A stretch of DNA of 64,000 nt from Cellulosimicrobium cellulans (GTDB taxonomy: Bacteria > Actinomycetota > Actinomycetes > Actinomycetales > Cellulomonadaceae), in assembly GCF_016907755.1 (NCBI RefSeq), contig NZ_JAFBCN010000001.1, forward strand, positions 3,162,001 through 3,226,000. The letters run 5' to 3'. Both the position numbers and the translations under genes were made by a program. Within the stretch, counting starts at the first letter, position 1. Every line of letters begins with the position of its first letter. The notes under the pieces are model-generated. The model searched no databases, had not been told where the DNA came from, and was given only the letters and a program-made list of their open reading frames with translations. This document shows, one piece after another, positions 35,855 to 43,841 of this stretch.

Positions 35855-36868
35855 ATGGTCGACTACCGCTACCTCGGCAACTCCGGGCTCAAGATCTCCG
35901 AGATCACCTACGGCAACTGGCTCACCCACGGCTCCCAGGTCGAGAACGACGTCGCGACGGCGTGCGTCCACGCGGCGCTCGACGCCGGCATCTCGACGTT
36001 CGACACCGCGGACGTCTACGCGAACACGAAGGCCGAGCAGGTCCTCGGCGACGCGCTGAAGGGGCAGCGTCGCGAGTCGCTCGAGATCTTCACGAAGGTC
36101 TACTGGCCGACAGGGCCCGGCGGCCCCAACGACACGGGACTGTCCCGCAAGCACGTCATGGAGTCGATCAACGGCTCGCTCCAACGCCTCGGCACCGACT
36201 ACGTCGACCTCTACCAGGCGCACCGGTACGACACGGAGACGCCGCTCGAGGAGACGATGCAGGCGTTCGCCGACATCGTCCGGCAGGGCAAGGCCCTGTA
36301 CATCGGCGTGTCCGAATGGACCGCCGACCAGATCCGCGCCGGCGCCGCGCTCGCGAAGGAGCTGGGCTTCCAGCTCATCTCGTCCCAGCCGCAGTACTCG
36401 ATGCTGTGGCGCGTCATCGAGGACGAGGTCGTGCCGACCTCGCGCGAGCTGGGGCTGTCCCAGATCGTCTGGTCCCCGATGGCCCAGGGGGTGCTCTCGG
36501 GCAAGTACCTGCCCGGCCAGGCGGCCCCCGCGGGGTCGCGCGCGGCCGACGAGAAGGCGGGGCGCGGCGGGATCTCGCAGTTCATGACCGACGACGTCCT
36601 CACGCGCGTGCAGGGCCTCAAGCCCGTCGCGGAGGAGCTGGGGCTCACCATGCCGCAGCTCGCCGTCGCGTGGGTCCTGCAGAACGACAACGTCGCGGCG
36701 GCCCTCGTCGGCGCGTCGCGGCCCGAGCAGGTCGCCGAGAACGTCAAGGCGTCGGGCGTGACGATCCCCGCCGAGCTCCTGGCGCGCATCGACGACGTCC
36801 TCGGGGACGCCGTCGAGCGTGACCCGGGCAAGACCGCCGAGAACGCGCCGCAGACGCGCGTCGCCTAA
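35855..36868 (+). CDS. Aldo/keto reductase (potassium-channel beta-subunit-like branch)
   Basis: A 337-residue NADPH-dependent reductase. The catalytic tetrad is visible: Asp in FDTADVY, Tyr in the same motif, Lys in EIFTKVYWP, and His in LYQAHRYD. The start MVDYRYLGNSGLKISEI and the WSPMAQGVLSGKY segment place it in the AKR branch that includes Kv-beta and YghZ. Likely reduces aldehydes such as methylglyoxal; the true substrate is unknown. Confidence 0.9.
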   Translation: MVDYRYLGNSGLKISEITYGNWLTHGSQVENDVATACVHAALDAGISTFDTADVYANTKAEQVLGDALKGQRRESLEIFTKVYWPTGPGGPNDTGLSRKHVMESINGSLQRLGTDYVDLYQAHRYDTETPLEETMQAFADIVRQGKALYIGVSEWTADQIRAGAALAKELGFQLISSQPQYSMLWRVIEDEVVPTSRELGLSQIVWSPMAQGVLSGKYLPGQAAPAGSRAADEKAGRGGISQFMTDDVLTRVQGLKPVAEELGLTMPQLAVAWVLQNDNVAAALVGASRPEQVAENVKASGVTIPAELLARIDDVLGDAVERDPGKTAENAPQTRVA

Positions 36869-36889
36869 GTCCGGCGCCCCGGCGCGCGA

Positions 36890-36923
36890 CGACGGCCCCG
36901 GCGGATCACCACCGGGGCCGTCG
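36890..36923. terminator. Bidirectional terminator between the reductase and yczE-like gene 1
   Basis: Perfect 12-bp arms (36890-36901 and 36912-36923) around a 10-nt loop, between convergent genes. Confidence 0.65.
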
Positions 36924-36931
36924 CCGTCTCC

Positions 36932-37654
36932 TCACCGGCCGGGCTCGGGCATGCCTCCCTCGCCCGACCGGGGGCCCGTGGTCGCGGGGACCGGCTCCCG
37001 CGGTTCCGTCCTGGCGCGCGCCCGACGGCGCGCCCGGGCGGGGCGCGGGGTGACGAGCCCCCGCGGGGCGAACCAGCGCGCGGTGAGCTGGACGATCGGC
37101 CCGACGCCCAGCGCGTAGGCGACCGTCGCCCAGCCCAGCGTGCCGCCGAGCGCCCAGCCCACCGAGACGACGGCGACCTCGATGAGCGTGCGCACGAGGC
37201 GCACCGACCACCCCGTGCGCGCGACCAGCCCGGTCATGAGCCCGTCGCGGGGGCCGGGCCCGAGGCGCACCCCGAGGTACGCCGAGGTCGCGAGCCCGTT
37301 GAGCACGATCCCGCCGACCGCGAGCGCGACGCTCGCCGCGACGCCGGGGTCGGGCACGAGGCGCGTCACGAGCGCGATCGCGGGGTCGATGGTCAGCGTG
37401 ATGACGACGACGTTCGCGACGGTGCCGACGCCGGGGCGCTGGCGCAGCGGGATCCACGCGAGCAGCGCCAGCACGCTGAGCGAGCCGACGACGACGCCGA
37501 ACGGCAGCCCGGTGCGGAGCACGACGCCCTGGTGCAGGACGTCCCACGGCATCCCGCCCTGGCCCGCGTGGAGCAGCATCGCCATGGAGAGGGCATAGGC
37601 GAGGAGGCCGAGGAGGAGCTGGACGGCACGACGGGCGGGGCTCATGCGAGCCAT
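36932..37654 (-). CDS. YczE-like integral membrane protein, copy 1
   Basis: A 240-residue protein with five hydrophobic helices (for example RAVQLLLGLLAYALSMAMLL and VALAVGGIVLNGLATSAYLG) and the family marks GMPWDVLHQG and LGPGPRDGLMTGL. The YczE/YyaS/YitT families are thought to be transporters or membrane sensors of unknown substrate. A basic, Pro-rich tail follows the last helix. It is divergent from a MocR-type regulator, a pairing known for YczE. ATG 37654 or 37645 could be the start. Confidence 0.85.
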   Translation of the reverse strand: MARMSPARRAVQLLLGLLAYALSMAMLLHAGQGGMPWDVLHQGVVLRTGLPFGVVVGSLSVLALLAWIPLRQRPGVGTVANVVVITLTIDPAIALVTRLVPDPGVAASVALAVGGIVLNGLATSAYLGVRLGPGPRDGLMTGLVARTGWSVRLVRTLIEVAVVSVGWALGGTLGWATVAYALGVGPIVQLTARWFAPRGLVTPRPARARRRARARTEPREPVPATTGPRSGEGGMPEPGR

Positions 37655-37663
37655 CCTGACGAC

Positions 37664-37707
37664 CAAGTGGCATCGACATCCATAGCCAATCGCGAGAGAG
37701 TGGCCTC
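37664..37707. promoter_or_regulatory. Operator-like region between yczE-like 1 and its MocR regulator
   Basis: The hexamer AGTGGC occurs at 37666-37671 and 37699-37704, 33 bp apart, with a partly inverted TAGCCA (37683-37688) between them. The second copy ends four bases before the regulator's ATG. MocR regulators typically bind such direct repeats. A GAGAGT box lies 6 nt before the ATG. Confidence 0.5.
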
Positions 37708-39219
37708 ATGAGCCTCGCCCCGCTCGGGTCCGTCGACGTCCACCGCCACCTCTCCCCCGCCGCCGCGGCGCGGCTCCTGGGTCGCTGGCACGCCGGCGGT
37801 CCCGCGTACACGGCGCTGGCCGACGCGCTCCGCGCCGCCGTCCTCGCCGGCACGCTCGCGCCGCACACGCGGCTCCCGTCCGAGCGCGACCTCGCGGTCG
37901 CGCTCGGCGTCTCGCGCACCACGACGGCCGCCGCGTACGGGCGGCTGCGCGAGCTGGGCTTCGCGCGCTCGCGCACCGGGTCGGGGACCGTCGTCGTGCT
38001 CCCCCGCGCGACGCGGCCCCGCACCGCACCCCGCGCCCGCGGGGGCGACGCCCCGCCCGCCCCCGCCCCGCACGTCGCACCGATCGACCTCGCCGACCTC
38101 TCCCAGGCGACCTCCGCCGCCCCGAGCGGGCTGCACGGCGCGTACTCGCGCGCGCTCGAGCGTCTGCCCGAGTACCTGTCCGGGGGCGGGTACGAGCCGT
38201 ACGGCGTCGGCGTGCTGCGCGAGGCGATCGCCGACCACCACACGCGACGCGGCACGCCGACGACGCCCGACGAGGTCCTCGTCACGACCGGCGCCCAGCA
38301 CGCGATCACCACGCTCGCGGGCACGCTCCTCGGCGGCGGCGACCGCGCCGTCGTGCAGTCGCCCACCTACTACCACGCGATGGAGGCGCTGCGGCGCGCC
38401 GGGGCGCGGCTCGTGCCCGTCCCCGTGGGGCGCGGCGACCGGAGGACGCACCCGGGTCGCGACCGGGACGCGCCCGGGTTCGACGTGGACCTCTTCGGCT
38501 CGACGCTGCGCCAGGTCTCGCCGCGGCTGGTGTACCTCGTGCCGGACTTCCACAACCCGACCGCGTACACGCTCACCCCCGAGGAGCGGGCCGGGGTGCG
38601 CGACGCCGCGGCGCGGCACCGCGTGACCGTCGTCGGGGACGAGACCCTCACGGACCTCGACCTCGACGGCGACCCCGACGCCGTCGGTCCCGTCGCCGAG
38701 CCGCTCGCCGGGGACGGGACGTCGCCGTACGTCGTCACCGTGGGGTCGGCGTCCAAGTCGTTCTGGGGCGGGCTGCGCGTCGGGTGGGTCCGCGCGCACC
38801 CCGACCTCGTCGCACGGCTCGCGCGCACGCGGCAGTCCGCCGACATCGCGACCGCGGTGCTCGAGCAGCTCGCCGTCGTCGAGCTGCTCGACGACGCGGG
38901 CAGCGTGCTCGCCGAACGCCGCAGGATGCTGCGCACGCAGCGCGACCAGCTGTGCGGGCTCCTGGGCGCGGCCATCCCCGACTGGCGCGTGCACGTCCCG
39001 GAGGGCGGGCTGTCCCTGTGGGTCGACGTCGGCGCACCCGTCGCCCAGGCGTTCGCCGCCGCGGCCGCCGCGGCGGGCGTCCTCGTCAACGCCGGCCCGA
39101 CGTTCACCCCCGACGGCAGCGCCGCGGACCGGCTGCGCCTCACGTTCTCGCGCCCGCCCGAGGAGCTGGAGCGGGCGGTGCCCCGGCTCGCCGCGGCGTG
39201 GGCGCGCGTGGCGGGCTGA
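37708..39219 (+). CDS. MocR-type PLP-dependent regulator (YczR-like), copy 1
   Basis: A 503-residue fusion of a GntR winged helix (about residues 30-95; SERDLAVALGVSRTTTAAAY) and a fold-type-I aminotransferase domain. PLP would bind Lys350 in GSASKSFWGGLRVGW; DFHNPTAYTLT and DETLTDLDLD are also present. MocR proteins use PLP or an aldimine as effector. By position it controls the divergent YczE-like gene. Its 3' end overlaps the end of yczE-like 2 by 80 nt. Confidence 0.9.
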   Translation: MSLAPLGSVDVHRHLSPAAAARLLGRWHAGGPAYTALADALRAAVLAGTLAPHTRLPSERDLAVALGVSRTTTAAAYGRLRELGFARSRTGSGTVVVLPRATRPRTAPRARGGDAPPAPAPHVAPIDLADLSQATSAAPSGLHGAYSRALERLPEYLSGGGYEPYGVGVLREAIADHHTRRGTPTTPDEVLVTTGAQHAITTLAGTLLGGGDRAVVQSPTYYHAMEALRRAGARLVPVPVGRGDRRTHPGRDRDAPGFDVDLFGSTLRQVSPRLVYLVPDFHNPTAYTLTPEERAGVRDAAARHRVTVVGDETLTDLDLDGDPDAVGPVAEPLAGDGTSPYVVTVGSASKSFWGGLRVGWVRAHPDLVARLARTRQSADIATAVLEQLAVVELLDDAGSVLAERRRMLRTQRDQLCGLLGAAIPDWRVHVPEGGLSLWVDVGAPVAQAFAAAAAAAGVLVNAGPTFTPDGSAADRLRLTFSRPPEELERAVPRLAAAWARVAG

Positions 39220-39877
39220 CGACCGCCCCGCGCCGCCACCACCGGCGACCCGCCGGGCCGAGGTCGAGCACGCGCGTGCACGCCTGGACCACGACGCCCA
39301 CCCCGAACGCGTACGCGAGGGTCGACCACCCGAGCGTCCCGCCGAGCAGCCAGCCCGCGGCCACGACCACGACCTCCAGCGCGGTCTTCACGACGCCCAC
39401 GCCGACGCCGGTCCGCCGGACGAGCCCGGTCATGAGGCCGTCGCGCGGCCCCGCACCGAGCCGCACGCCCAGGTAGGCAGCGGTGGTGACGCCGTTGAGC
39501 ACCACGCCCCCGACCGCGAGCGCCACGCGCTGCCCAGCCGACGGGACGGGCGCGAGCGCGTCGAGGAGCGCGAGGCTCGGGTCCACGCTCACGCCCGTGA
39601 CGACGACGTTGACGATCGTGCCCGAGCCCGGCCGCTCGCGCAGGGGCCACCACAGGGCCATGACGAGGACGGAGGTCGCCGCCGCGGCGGTGCCGATGCT
39701 GGCCCCCGTCACGCGCGCGAGCCCCTCGTGCAGCACGTCCCACGGGCGCGACCCCGTGCCGGCGTGCACGAGCATCGCCGTCGAGAACGCGTACGCCACG
39801 AGGCCTGCGAACAGCTGGACGAGGCGTCGCGTCCTCGGCACGTGGCCGACCCCGCCGCCCCCTGCGGTCGTCACCAT
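39140..39877 (-). CDS. YczE-like integral membrane protein, copy 2
   Basis: A 245-residue paralogue of the protein at 36932-37654: the same five-helix layout, with GSRPWDVLHEG and LGAGPRDGLMTGL in the same places. Its last ~27 residues, Pro/Ala/Arg-rich and probably disordered, overlap the 3' end of the copy-1 regulator on the other strand. ATG 39877 (GTG 39874 alternative). Divergent from the second MocR gene. Confidence 0.85.
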   Translation of the reverse strand: MVTTAGGGGVGHVPRTRRLVQLFAGLVAYAFSTAMLVHAGTGSRPWDVLHEGLARVTGASIGTAAAATSVLVMALWWPLRERPGSGTIVNVVVTGVSVDPSLALLDALAPVPSAGQRVALAVGGVVLNGVTTAAYLGVRLGAGPRDGLMTGLVRRTGVGVGVVKTALEVVVVAAGWLLGGTLGWSTLAYAFGVGVVVQACTRVLDLGPAGRRWWRRGAVVSPPRAPTPRRAGAPPAPAPRAGART

Positions 39878-39879
39878 GC

Positions 39880-39938
39880 AGACCACTGTCCGGGCGCCGC
39901 CGTTGCGCCGACAGGTCCACTCGCCGCACAGTGGCCTG
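39880..39938. promoter_or_regulatory. Operator-like region between yczE-like 2 and its MocR regulator
   Basis: AGTGGC at 39930-39935 ends three bases before GTG 39939, as in the first pair. On the other strand, near-copies AGTGGT (39882-39887) and AGTGGA (39916-39921) lie 34 bp apart. CACAGT, 6 nt before the GTG, could be the -10 box. Confidence 0.5.
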
Positions 39939-41456
39939 GTGGGGGCACTCGACGGCGTGGCTCCGGCCGTGCTCGGCCGGCTCTCCCCGCGCGCCGCGGT
40001 GCGCGTGCTCGGGCAGTGGCGCACGGACGTGCCGACGTACGTCGCGATCGCCGACGCGTTCGCCACCGCGCTCCAGGCGGGCGTCGTCTCGCCGGGGACG
40101 CTGCTCCCGGGCGAGCGCGAGCTCGCGCGCGTGCTGCGGGTGTCGCGGTCGACGACGGCGGCGGCGTACCAGCGGCTGCGGGACGCGGGGGTCGTGTCGA
40201 GCCGGGTCGGCTCGGGGACGGTGACGCTGCCGCACCCGGCGGCGGGCCCCGCCGCACCGCCCCCGCTGCGCCTCGGCGACGACGACCCGGTCGACCTGTC
40301 CGCCGCGGTCCCCCCGGCTCCGGCGGGGCTCGCGGACGCGTACCGCGCCGCCGTCGAGCGAGCCGGCCCCCTGCTCGCGTCCCCCGGGCTCGCGCCGCGG
40401 GGCGTCGCCGAGCTGCGCGAGCTCGTCGCCGCCCGGTACACGGCGCGCGGGACGCCCACGAGCGCCGACGAGATCCTCGTGACCTCGGGCGCGCAGCACG
40501 CGATCTCGCTCGTCGTGCGCGCGGGGGTCGGTGCGCGGGACCGGGTCGTGGTCCAGTCCCCGACCTACCCGGGCGCGCTCGCCGCGGCCCGCGCGGCGCG
40601 CGCCCGGCTCGTCGGGGTGCCGACGGTCCCGGACGACGACGCCGTGCCGCGCCTGCCGCCGCGCTACCTCGCCCGGTCGGGGTGCTTCCTCGAGAGCCGG
40701 CACCGCGACGCCGCCGACCCCGACGGGTACGGGCTCGACCTCGCCGGCCTGGCGTCGGTCGTGGGCCGGGCGGACCCGCGCCTCGTGTTCCTCGTGCCCG
40801 ACTTCCACGCGCCCACGGGGTCGACGCTCTCGGCGGGGCAGCGCGTCGAGCTGCGCGAGCGGGCACGGTCGTGGGACGTGCCGGTGGTCGTCGACGAGAC
40901 GCTCACGGACGTCGTGCTGGACGGCGCCGTCCCCGAGCCCGTGCTCGGGGACCGCCCCGGTCCGCTCGTCGCGGTCGGCTCGCTCGCCAAGACCGTGTGG
41001 CCCGGGCTGCGCGTGGGCTGGGTGCGGGCGCAGCGCCGGGTCGTGGACCGGCTCGTCGAGGTGCGCACGGCCGACGACGTCGCGACGCCCGTCGTCGAGC
41101 AGCTCGTGGCGGTCGAGCTGTGGGCGCGGCAGGCGCAGGACCTGCCGGGACGGCTCTCCGGGTGGCGCCACGGTCGCGACGTGCTGCGCGCCGCGCTGCG
41201 CCGCGAGGTCCCGGCGTGGCACGTGGCACGCCCGCGGGGCGGGCTGTCGCTCTGGGTCGCGCTCGGGGAGCCCCGCGCGCACGCGCTCGCGTCGGCGGCG
41301 GCCCGGCGCGGCGTGCTCGTGGCGCCCGGGCCCGGTCTCACGCCCGACGGCGCCGGCGACGGGCACGTCCGGCTCACCTTCACCGCGGACGAGGGGTCGC
41401 TGCGCTCGGCCGCGACGCGCCTGGGCGCGGCCTGGGCGGAGGTGACGCGCGCCTGA
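39939..41456 (+). CDS. MocR-type PLP-dependent regulator (YczR-like), copy 2
   Basis: A 505-residue paralogue of the 37708 regulator: GntR winged helix (GERELARVLRVSRSTTAAAY) and aminotransferase domain with PLP Lys351 in GSLAKTVWPGLRVGW. GTG 39939 is preferred over ATG 39876 because it puts the length and the PLP lysine at nearly the same positions as copy 1 (503 aa, Lys350) and follows the same AGTGGCCT sequence. It probably controls the divergent second YczE-like gene. Confidence 0.88.
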   Translation: MGALDGVAPAVLGRLSPRAAVRVLGQWRTDVPTYVAIADAFATALQAGVVSPGTLLPGERELARVLRVSRSTTAAAYQRLRDAGVVSSRVGSGTVTLPHPAAGPAAPPPLRLGDDDPVDLSAAVPPAPAGLADAYRAAVERAGPLLASPGLAPRGVAELRELVAARYTARGTPTSADEILVTSGAQHAISLVVRAGVGARDRVVVQSPTYPGALAAARAARARLVGVPTVPDDDAVPRLPPRYLARSGCFLESRHRDAADPDGYGLDLAGLASVVGRADPRLVFLVPDFHAPTGSTLSAGQRVELRERARSWDVPVVVDETLTDVVLDGAVPEPVLGDRPGPLVAVGSLAKTVWPGLRVGWVRAQRRVVDRLVEVRTADDVATPVVEQLVAVELWARQAQDLPGRLSGWRHGRDVLRAALRREVPAWHVARPRGGLSLWVALGEPRAHALASAAARRGVLVAPGPGLTPDGAGDGHVRLTFTADEGSLRSAATRLGAAWAEVTRA

Positions 41457-41513
41457 GGCGAGGGGTCCGCCCGGACGCGGGCGCACGCCGTCGGGCGCAC
41501 GGACCCGGTGGTG

Positions 41514-41723
41514 TCAGCGCGCGCGGAGCTCCACCGGTGCGGTCGCCTGCGTCCCGTCGTGCAGGAGCCGCGCGACCGCGGCACCCTCGGCCGCGAGGGT
41601 GCGCCACGTCTCGCCGAGCCACTGCTCCGCGTCGTACTGCGTCGTGAACACGGGGCTCACGGGTGACGCGAGGACGTGGCCCTCGGCGTCGTCGAGCTCC
41701 CAGACCCACTGCGGCCGGATCAT
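41514..41723 (-). CDS. Small conserved hypothetical protein downstream of pyrD
   Basis: A 69-residue soluble protein with aromatic-rich strands (PQWVWELDD, VSPVFTTQYDAEQWLGETW) and no membrane segment or cysteine. Its ATG overlaps the pyrD stop (ATGA), so it is translationally coupled to pyrD, which argues that it is a real gene. I do not recognise a function. Confidence 0.75.
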   Translation of the reverse strand: MIRPQWVWELDDAEGHVLASPVSPVFTTQYDAEQWLGETWRTLAAEGAAVARLLHDGTQATAPVELRAR

Positions 41724-42832
41724 CGTGCCTCCCTCGCCTCGGCGCCCCGCACGTGCTCGCCCGGCTCCGGGTGGCGCGCGAGCGACCGGTTGATGCGCGC
41801 CGCCCAGAGCGGGCCCTGGTAGAGGAACCCGGTGTATCCCTGGACGAGGTCGGCACCCGCGTGCAGGTAGTCGCGGGCGTCGTGCGCGGTCGTGATGCCC
41901 CCGACGCCGATGATCGCGCGACGCGCGCCGAGGCGCTCGCGCAGGCGCGCGACCACGGCGAGGCCCCGGGCACGGACGGGCGGGCCGGACAGCCCGCCCG
42001 GGCCGCGGTCGTGCCCGATCGTCGTGTTCACGGCGACGACGCCGTCGAGGTCGAGCTCGTCGACGAGGTCGGCGACCGCGTCCACGTCCTCGTCCGCGAG
42101 GTCGGGCGCGATCTTGACCAGCAGCGGCACCCGGGAGACGCCCGCGTCCGTGGTCGCGGCGTCGGCCGCCTCGCGCACCGCCACGAGGATCGGACGCAGC
42201 GACTCGACCTCCTGGAGGTCGCGCAGGCCCGGGGTGTTGGGCGAGGACACGTTGACGACGAGGTAGTCGGCGTACGGCGCGAGCAGGCCCGCGCTCGTCG
42301 CGTAGTCCGCCGCAGCCTCGGCTGCCGGCGTGACCTTCGTCTTGCCGATGTTGGCGCCCACGAGCACGGCGCGCCCCGACCTCGTCGAGCGCAGCGCCGC
42401 GAGCCGGCGGGCGGCCGCCGCGGCGCCCTCGTTGTTGAAGCCCATGCGGTTGCGCACGCCCATGACGTCGAGCTCGCGCCACAGCCGCGGCTTCTCGTTG
42501 CCCGGCTGCGCGTGCGCGGTGACCGTGCCGATCTCGACGAACGCGAAGCCGAGCATCGTCAGCCCGCGCACGGCGCGCGCGTCCTTGTCGAACCCGCCCG
42601 CGAGACCGAAGGGCGCGGGGAAGACCTTGCCCAGGACCTCGACGCTGCCCCTGCCCCCGGCCGCACGGCCCAGGTAGGGCGCGAGCGCGCCCTGCACGAC
42701 GTCACGCAGCACGGGCACCCGGCCGGCGGCGCCGATGAGGTCGAACGCGACGTGGTGCGCGCGCTCCGGGTCCATGCGCCGGAAGACGGTGTCGAAGAGC
42801 AGTCCGTAGAGGAGCGGGCGGCGGCGGGTCAT
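41720..42832 (-). CDS. pyrD: Dihydroorotate dehydrogenase (quinone), class 2
   Basis: Oxidises dihydroorotate to orotate in pyrimidine synthesis, passing electrons to menaquinone. The 370-residue protein has the class-2 N-terminal helical membrane-binding extension (LLYGLLFDTVFRRMDPERAH), FMN-site motifs GNEKPRLWR, NRMGFNNEG, VVNVSSPNTPGLRDLQ with catalytic Ser, and GVGGI. Overlaps with its neighbours on both sides (ATGA) show a four-gene operon of two small membrane proteins, pyrD and the 69-aa gene. Confidence 0.95.
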   Translation of the reverse strand: MTRRRPLLYGLLFDTVFRRMDPERAHHVAFDLIGAAGRVPVLRDVVQGALAPYLGRAAGGRGSVEVLGKVFPAPFGLAGGFDKDARAVRGLTMLGFAFVEIGTVTAHAQPGNEKPRLWRELDVMGVRNRMGFNNEGAAAAARRLAALRSTRSGRAVLVGANIGKTKVTPAAEAAADYATSAGLLAPYADYLVVNVSSPNTPGLRDLQEVESLRPILVAVREAADAATTDAGVSRVPLLVKIAPDLADEDVDAVADLVDELDLDGVVAVNTTIGHDRGPGGLSGPPVRARGLAVVARLRERLGARRAIIGVGGITTAHDARDYLHAGADLVQGYTGFLYQGPLWAARINRSLARHPEPGEHVRGAEAREAR

Positions 42833-43365
42833 GCGGCGTCCTCCGGGGCGTCGGGGCGGGTGCTGGTGGTGCTCGGGGCGGCGGCGGGCGACGCGCCGCC
42901 CGGACGGGTGTGCCAGAGCCACCACAGGCCGACGAACGGCAGGACGAGCGGCACGTAGCCGTAGCCCTGCCCGAAGCCGGACCAGACGGTCGCGCGGGGG
43001 AAGGCCTCGGGGTCGGCGAGGGAGAACGCACCGACGGCGAGCACGCCCACGAGCTCGACGCCCACCGCGACCCACGCGACGCGGCGCGCGACCTCCCCGC
43101 CCCGCGCGAGCGCGATCGTCGCGACGACGTACACGGCGGCCGCGAGCGCCGACAGCGCGTACGCGAGGGGCGCCTCGTGCCAGTCGCGCAGGAGCTGCAC
43201 GCCGGCACGCGCCGAGGCCGCGAGCGCGAAGATCCCGTACACGGCGACGAGGACCCGGCCGAAGCCGGTGTTCGTACGGCGGCTCGTGCTCGGGCGCGGA
43301 GCGGTGCCGCGCGGCGCGGGCGTCGCCGTCGGGTCCGCCCCGTCCGGGGCGGCGGGTGCGCTCAT
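42829..43365 (-). CDS. Four-helix membrane protein of unknown function upstream of pyrD
   Basis: A 178-residue protein with a disordered Pro/Ala/Thr-rich N-terminus, four predicted helices (VLVAVYGIFALAASARAG to YVPLVLPFVGLWWLWHT) and a disordered tail. It is coupled to pyrD by an ATGA overlap. Similar small membrane proteins often sit before pyrD in actinobacteria, but I cannot assign a role. Confidence 0.75.
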   Translation of the reverse strand: MSAPAAPDGADPTATPAPRGTAPRPSTSRRTNTGFGRVLVAVYGIFALAASARAGVQLLRDWHEAPLAYALSALAAAVYVVATIALARGGEVARRVAWVAVGVELVGVLAVGAFSLADPEAFPRATVWSGFGQGYGYVPLVLPFVGLWWLWHTRPGGASPAAAPSTTSTRPDAPEDAA

Positions 43366-43381
43366 GGCGAGGACCTCCAGG

Positions 43382-43738
43382 TCAGGCGTTCCAGATCTGC
43401 CACAGGCGCCACTCGAGAAACGCGACGGTGAGCGCGGCGACCGCGAGCACGACGGAGCTCCAGCGCGAGCGCTCCGCGAAGGCCCACAGGGCGGCGACGG
43501 GCAGGATGAAGAGGGTGGTCACGAGGTAGCCCCACAGCAGCACGGGGTCGCTCGGCGCGGTCCCGGTGGCGCCGAGCACGCCCACCACGACCGCCTGCAC
43601 GAGGATCAGTCCCTCGATCACCGCCGCACCCCAGAGCTGGCGCAGGATCACCGCACGGTCGCGCGCGACGAACACGAGCGCCCAGCCGGCGAGCGCGACG
43701 CACGCCGCGACCACGAGCAGCAGGAGGGGAAGGACCAC
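43382..43738 (-). CDS. Four-helix membrane protein, first gene of the pyrD operon
   Basis: A 118-residue, almost wholly hydrophobic protein (LPLLLLVVAACVALAGWALV, then three further helices, the last ending EWRLWQIWNA). GTG 43738 is chosen because TACGCT stands 7 nt upstream on the minus strand. The gene ends 16 nt before the next. Function unknown. Confidence 0.72.
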   Translation of the reverse strand: MVLPLLLLVVAACVALAGWALVFVARDRAVILRQLWGAAVIEGLILVQAVVVGVLGATGTAPSDPVLLWGYLVTTLFILPVAALWAFAERSRWSSVVLAVAALTVAFLEWRLWQIWNA

Positions 43739-43745
43739 GCGGCCG

Positions 43746-43751
43746 AGCGTA
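43746..43751 (-). promoter_or_regulatory. Predicted -10 box of the pyrD operon (leaderless)
   Basis: TACGCT on the minus strand, 7 nt before GTG 43738. Confidence 0.5.
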
Positions 43752-43829
43752 CCGGGGGCGGCCCGCGGCCACGGAATCGGTCCACAGGTCCCGCTGACGT
43801 CGCGGGGGCAGGGGCGGCGCTCCCGGAGA

Positions 43830-43835
43830 TAGCAT
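43830..43835 (+). promoter_or_regulatory. Predicted -10 box of pepA (leaderless)
   Basis: TAGCAT with 6 nt to GTG 43842; divergent from the pyrD-operon promoter about 80 bp away. Confidence 0.55.
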
Positions 43836-43841
43836 CGCGGG

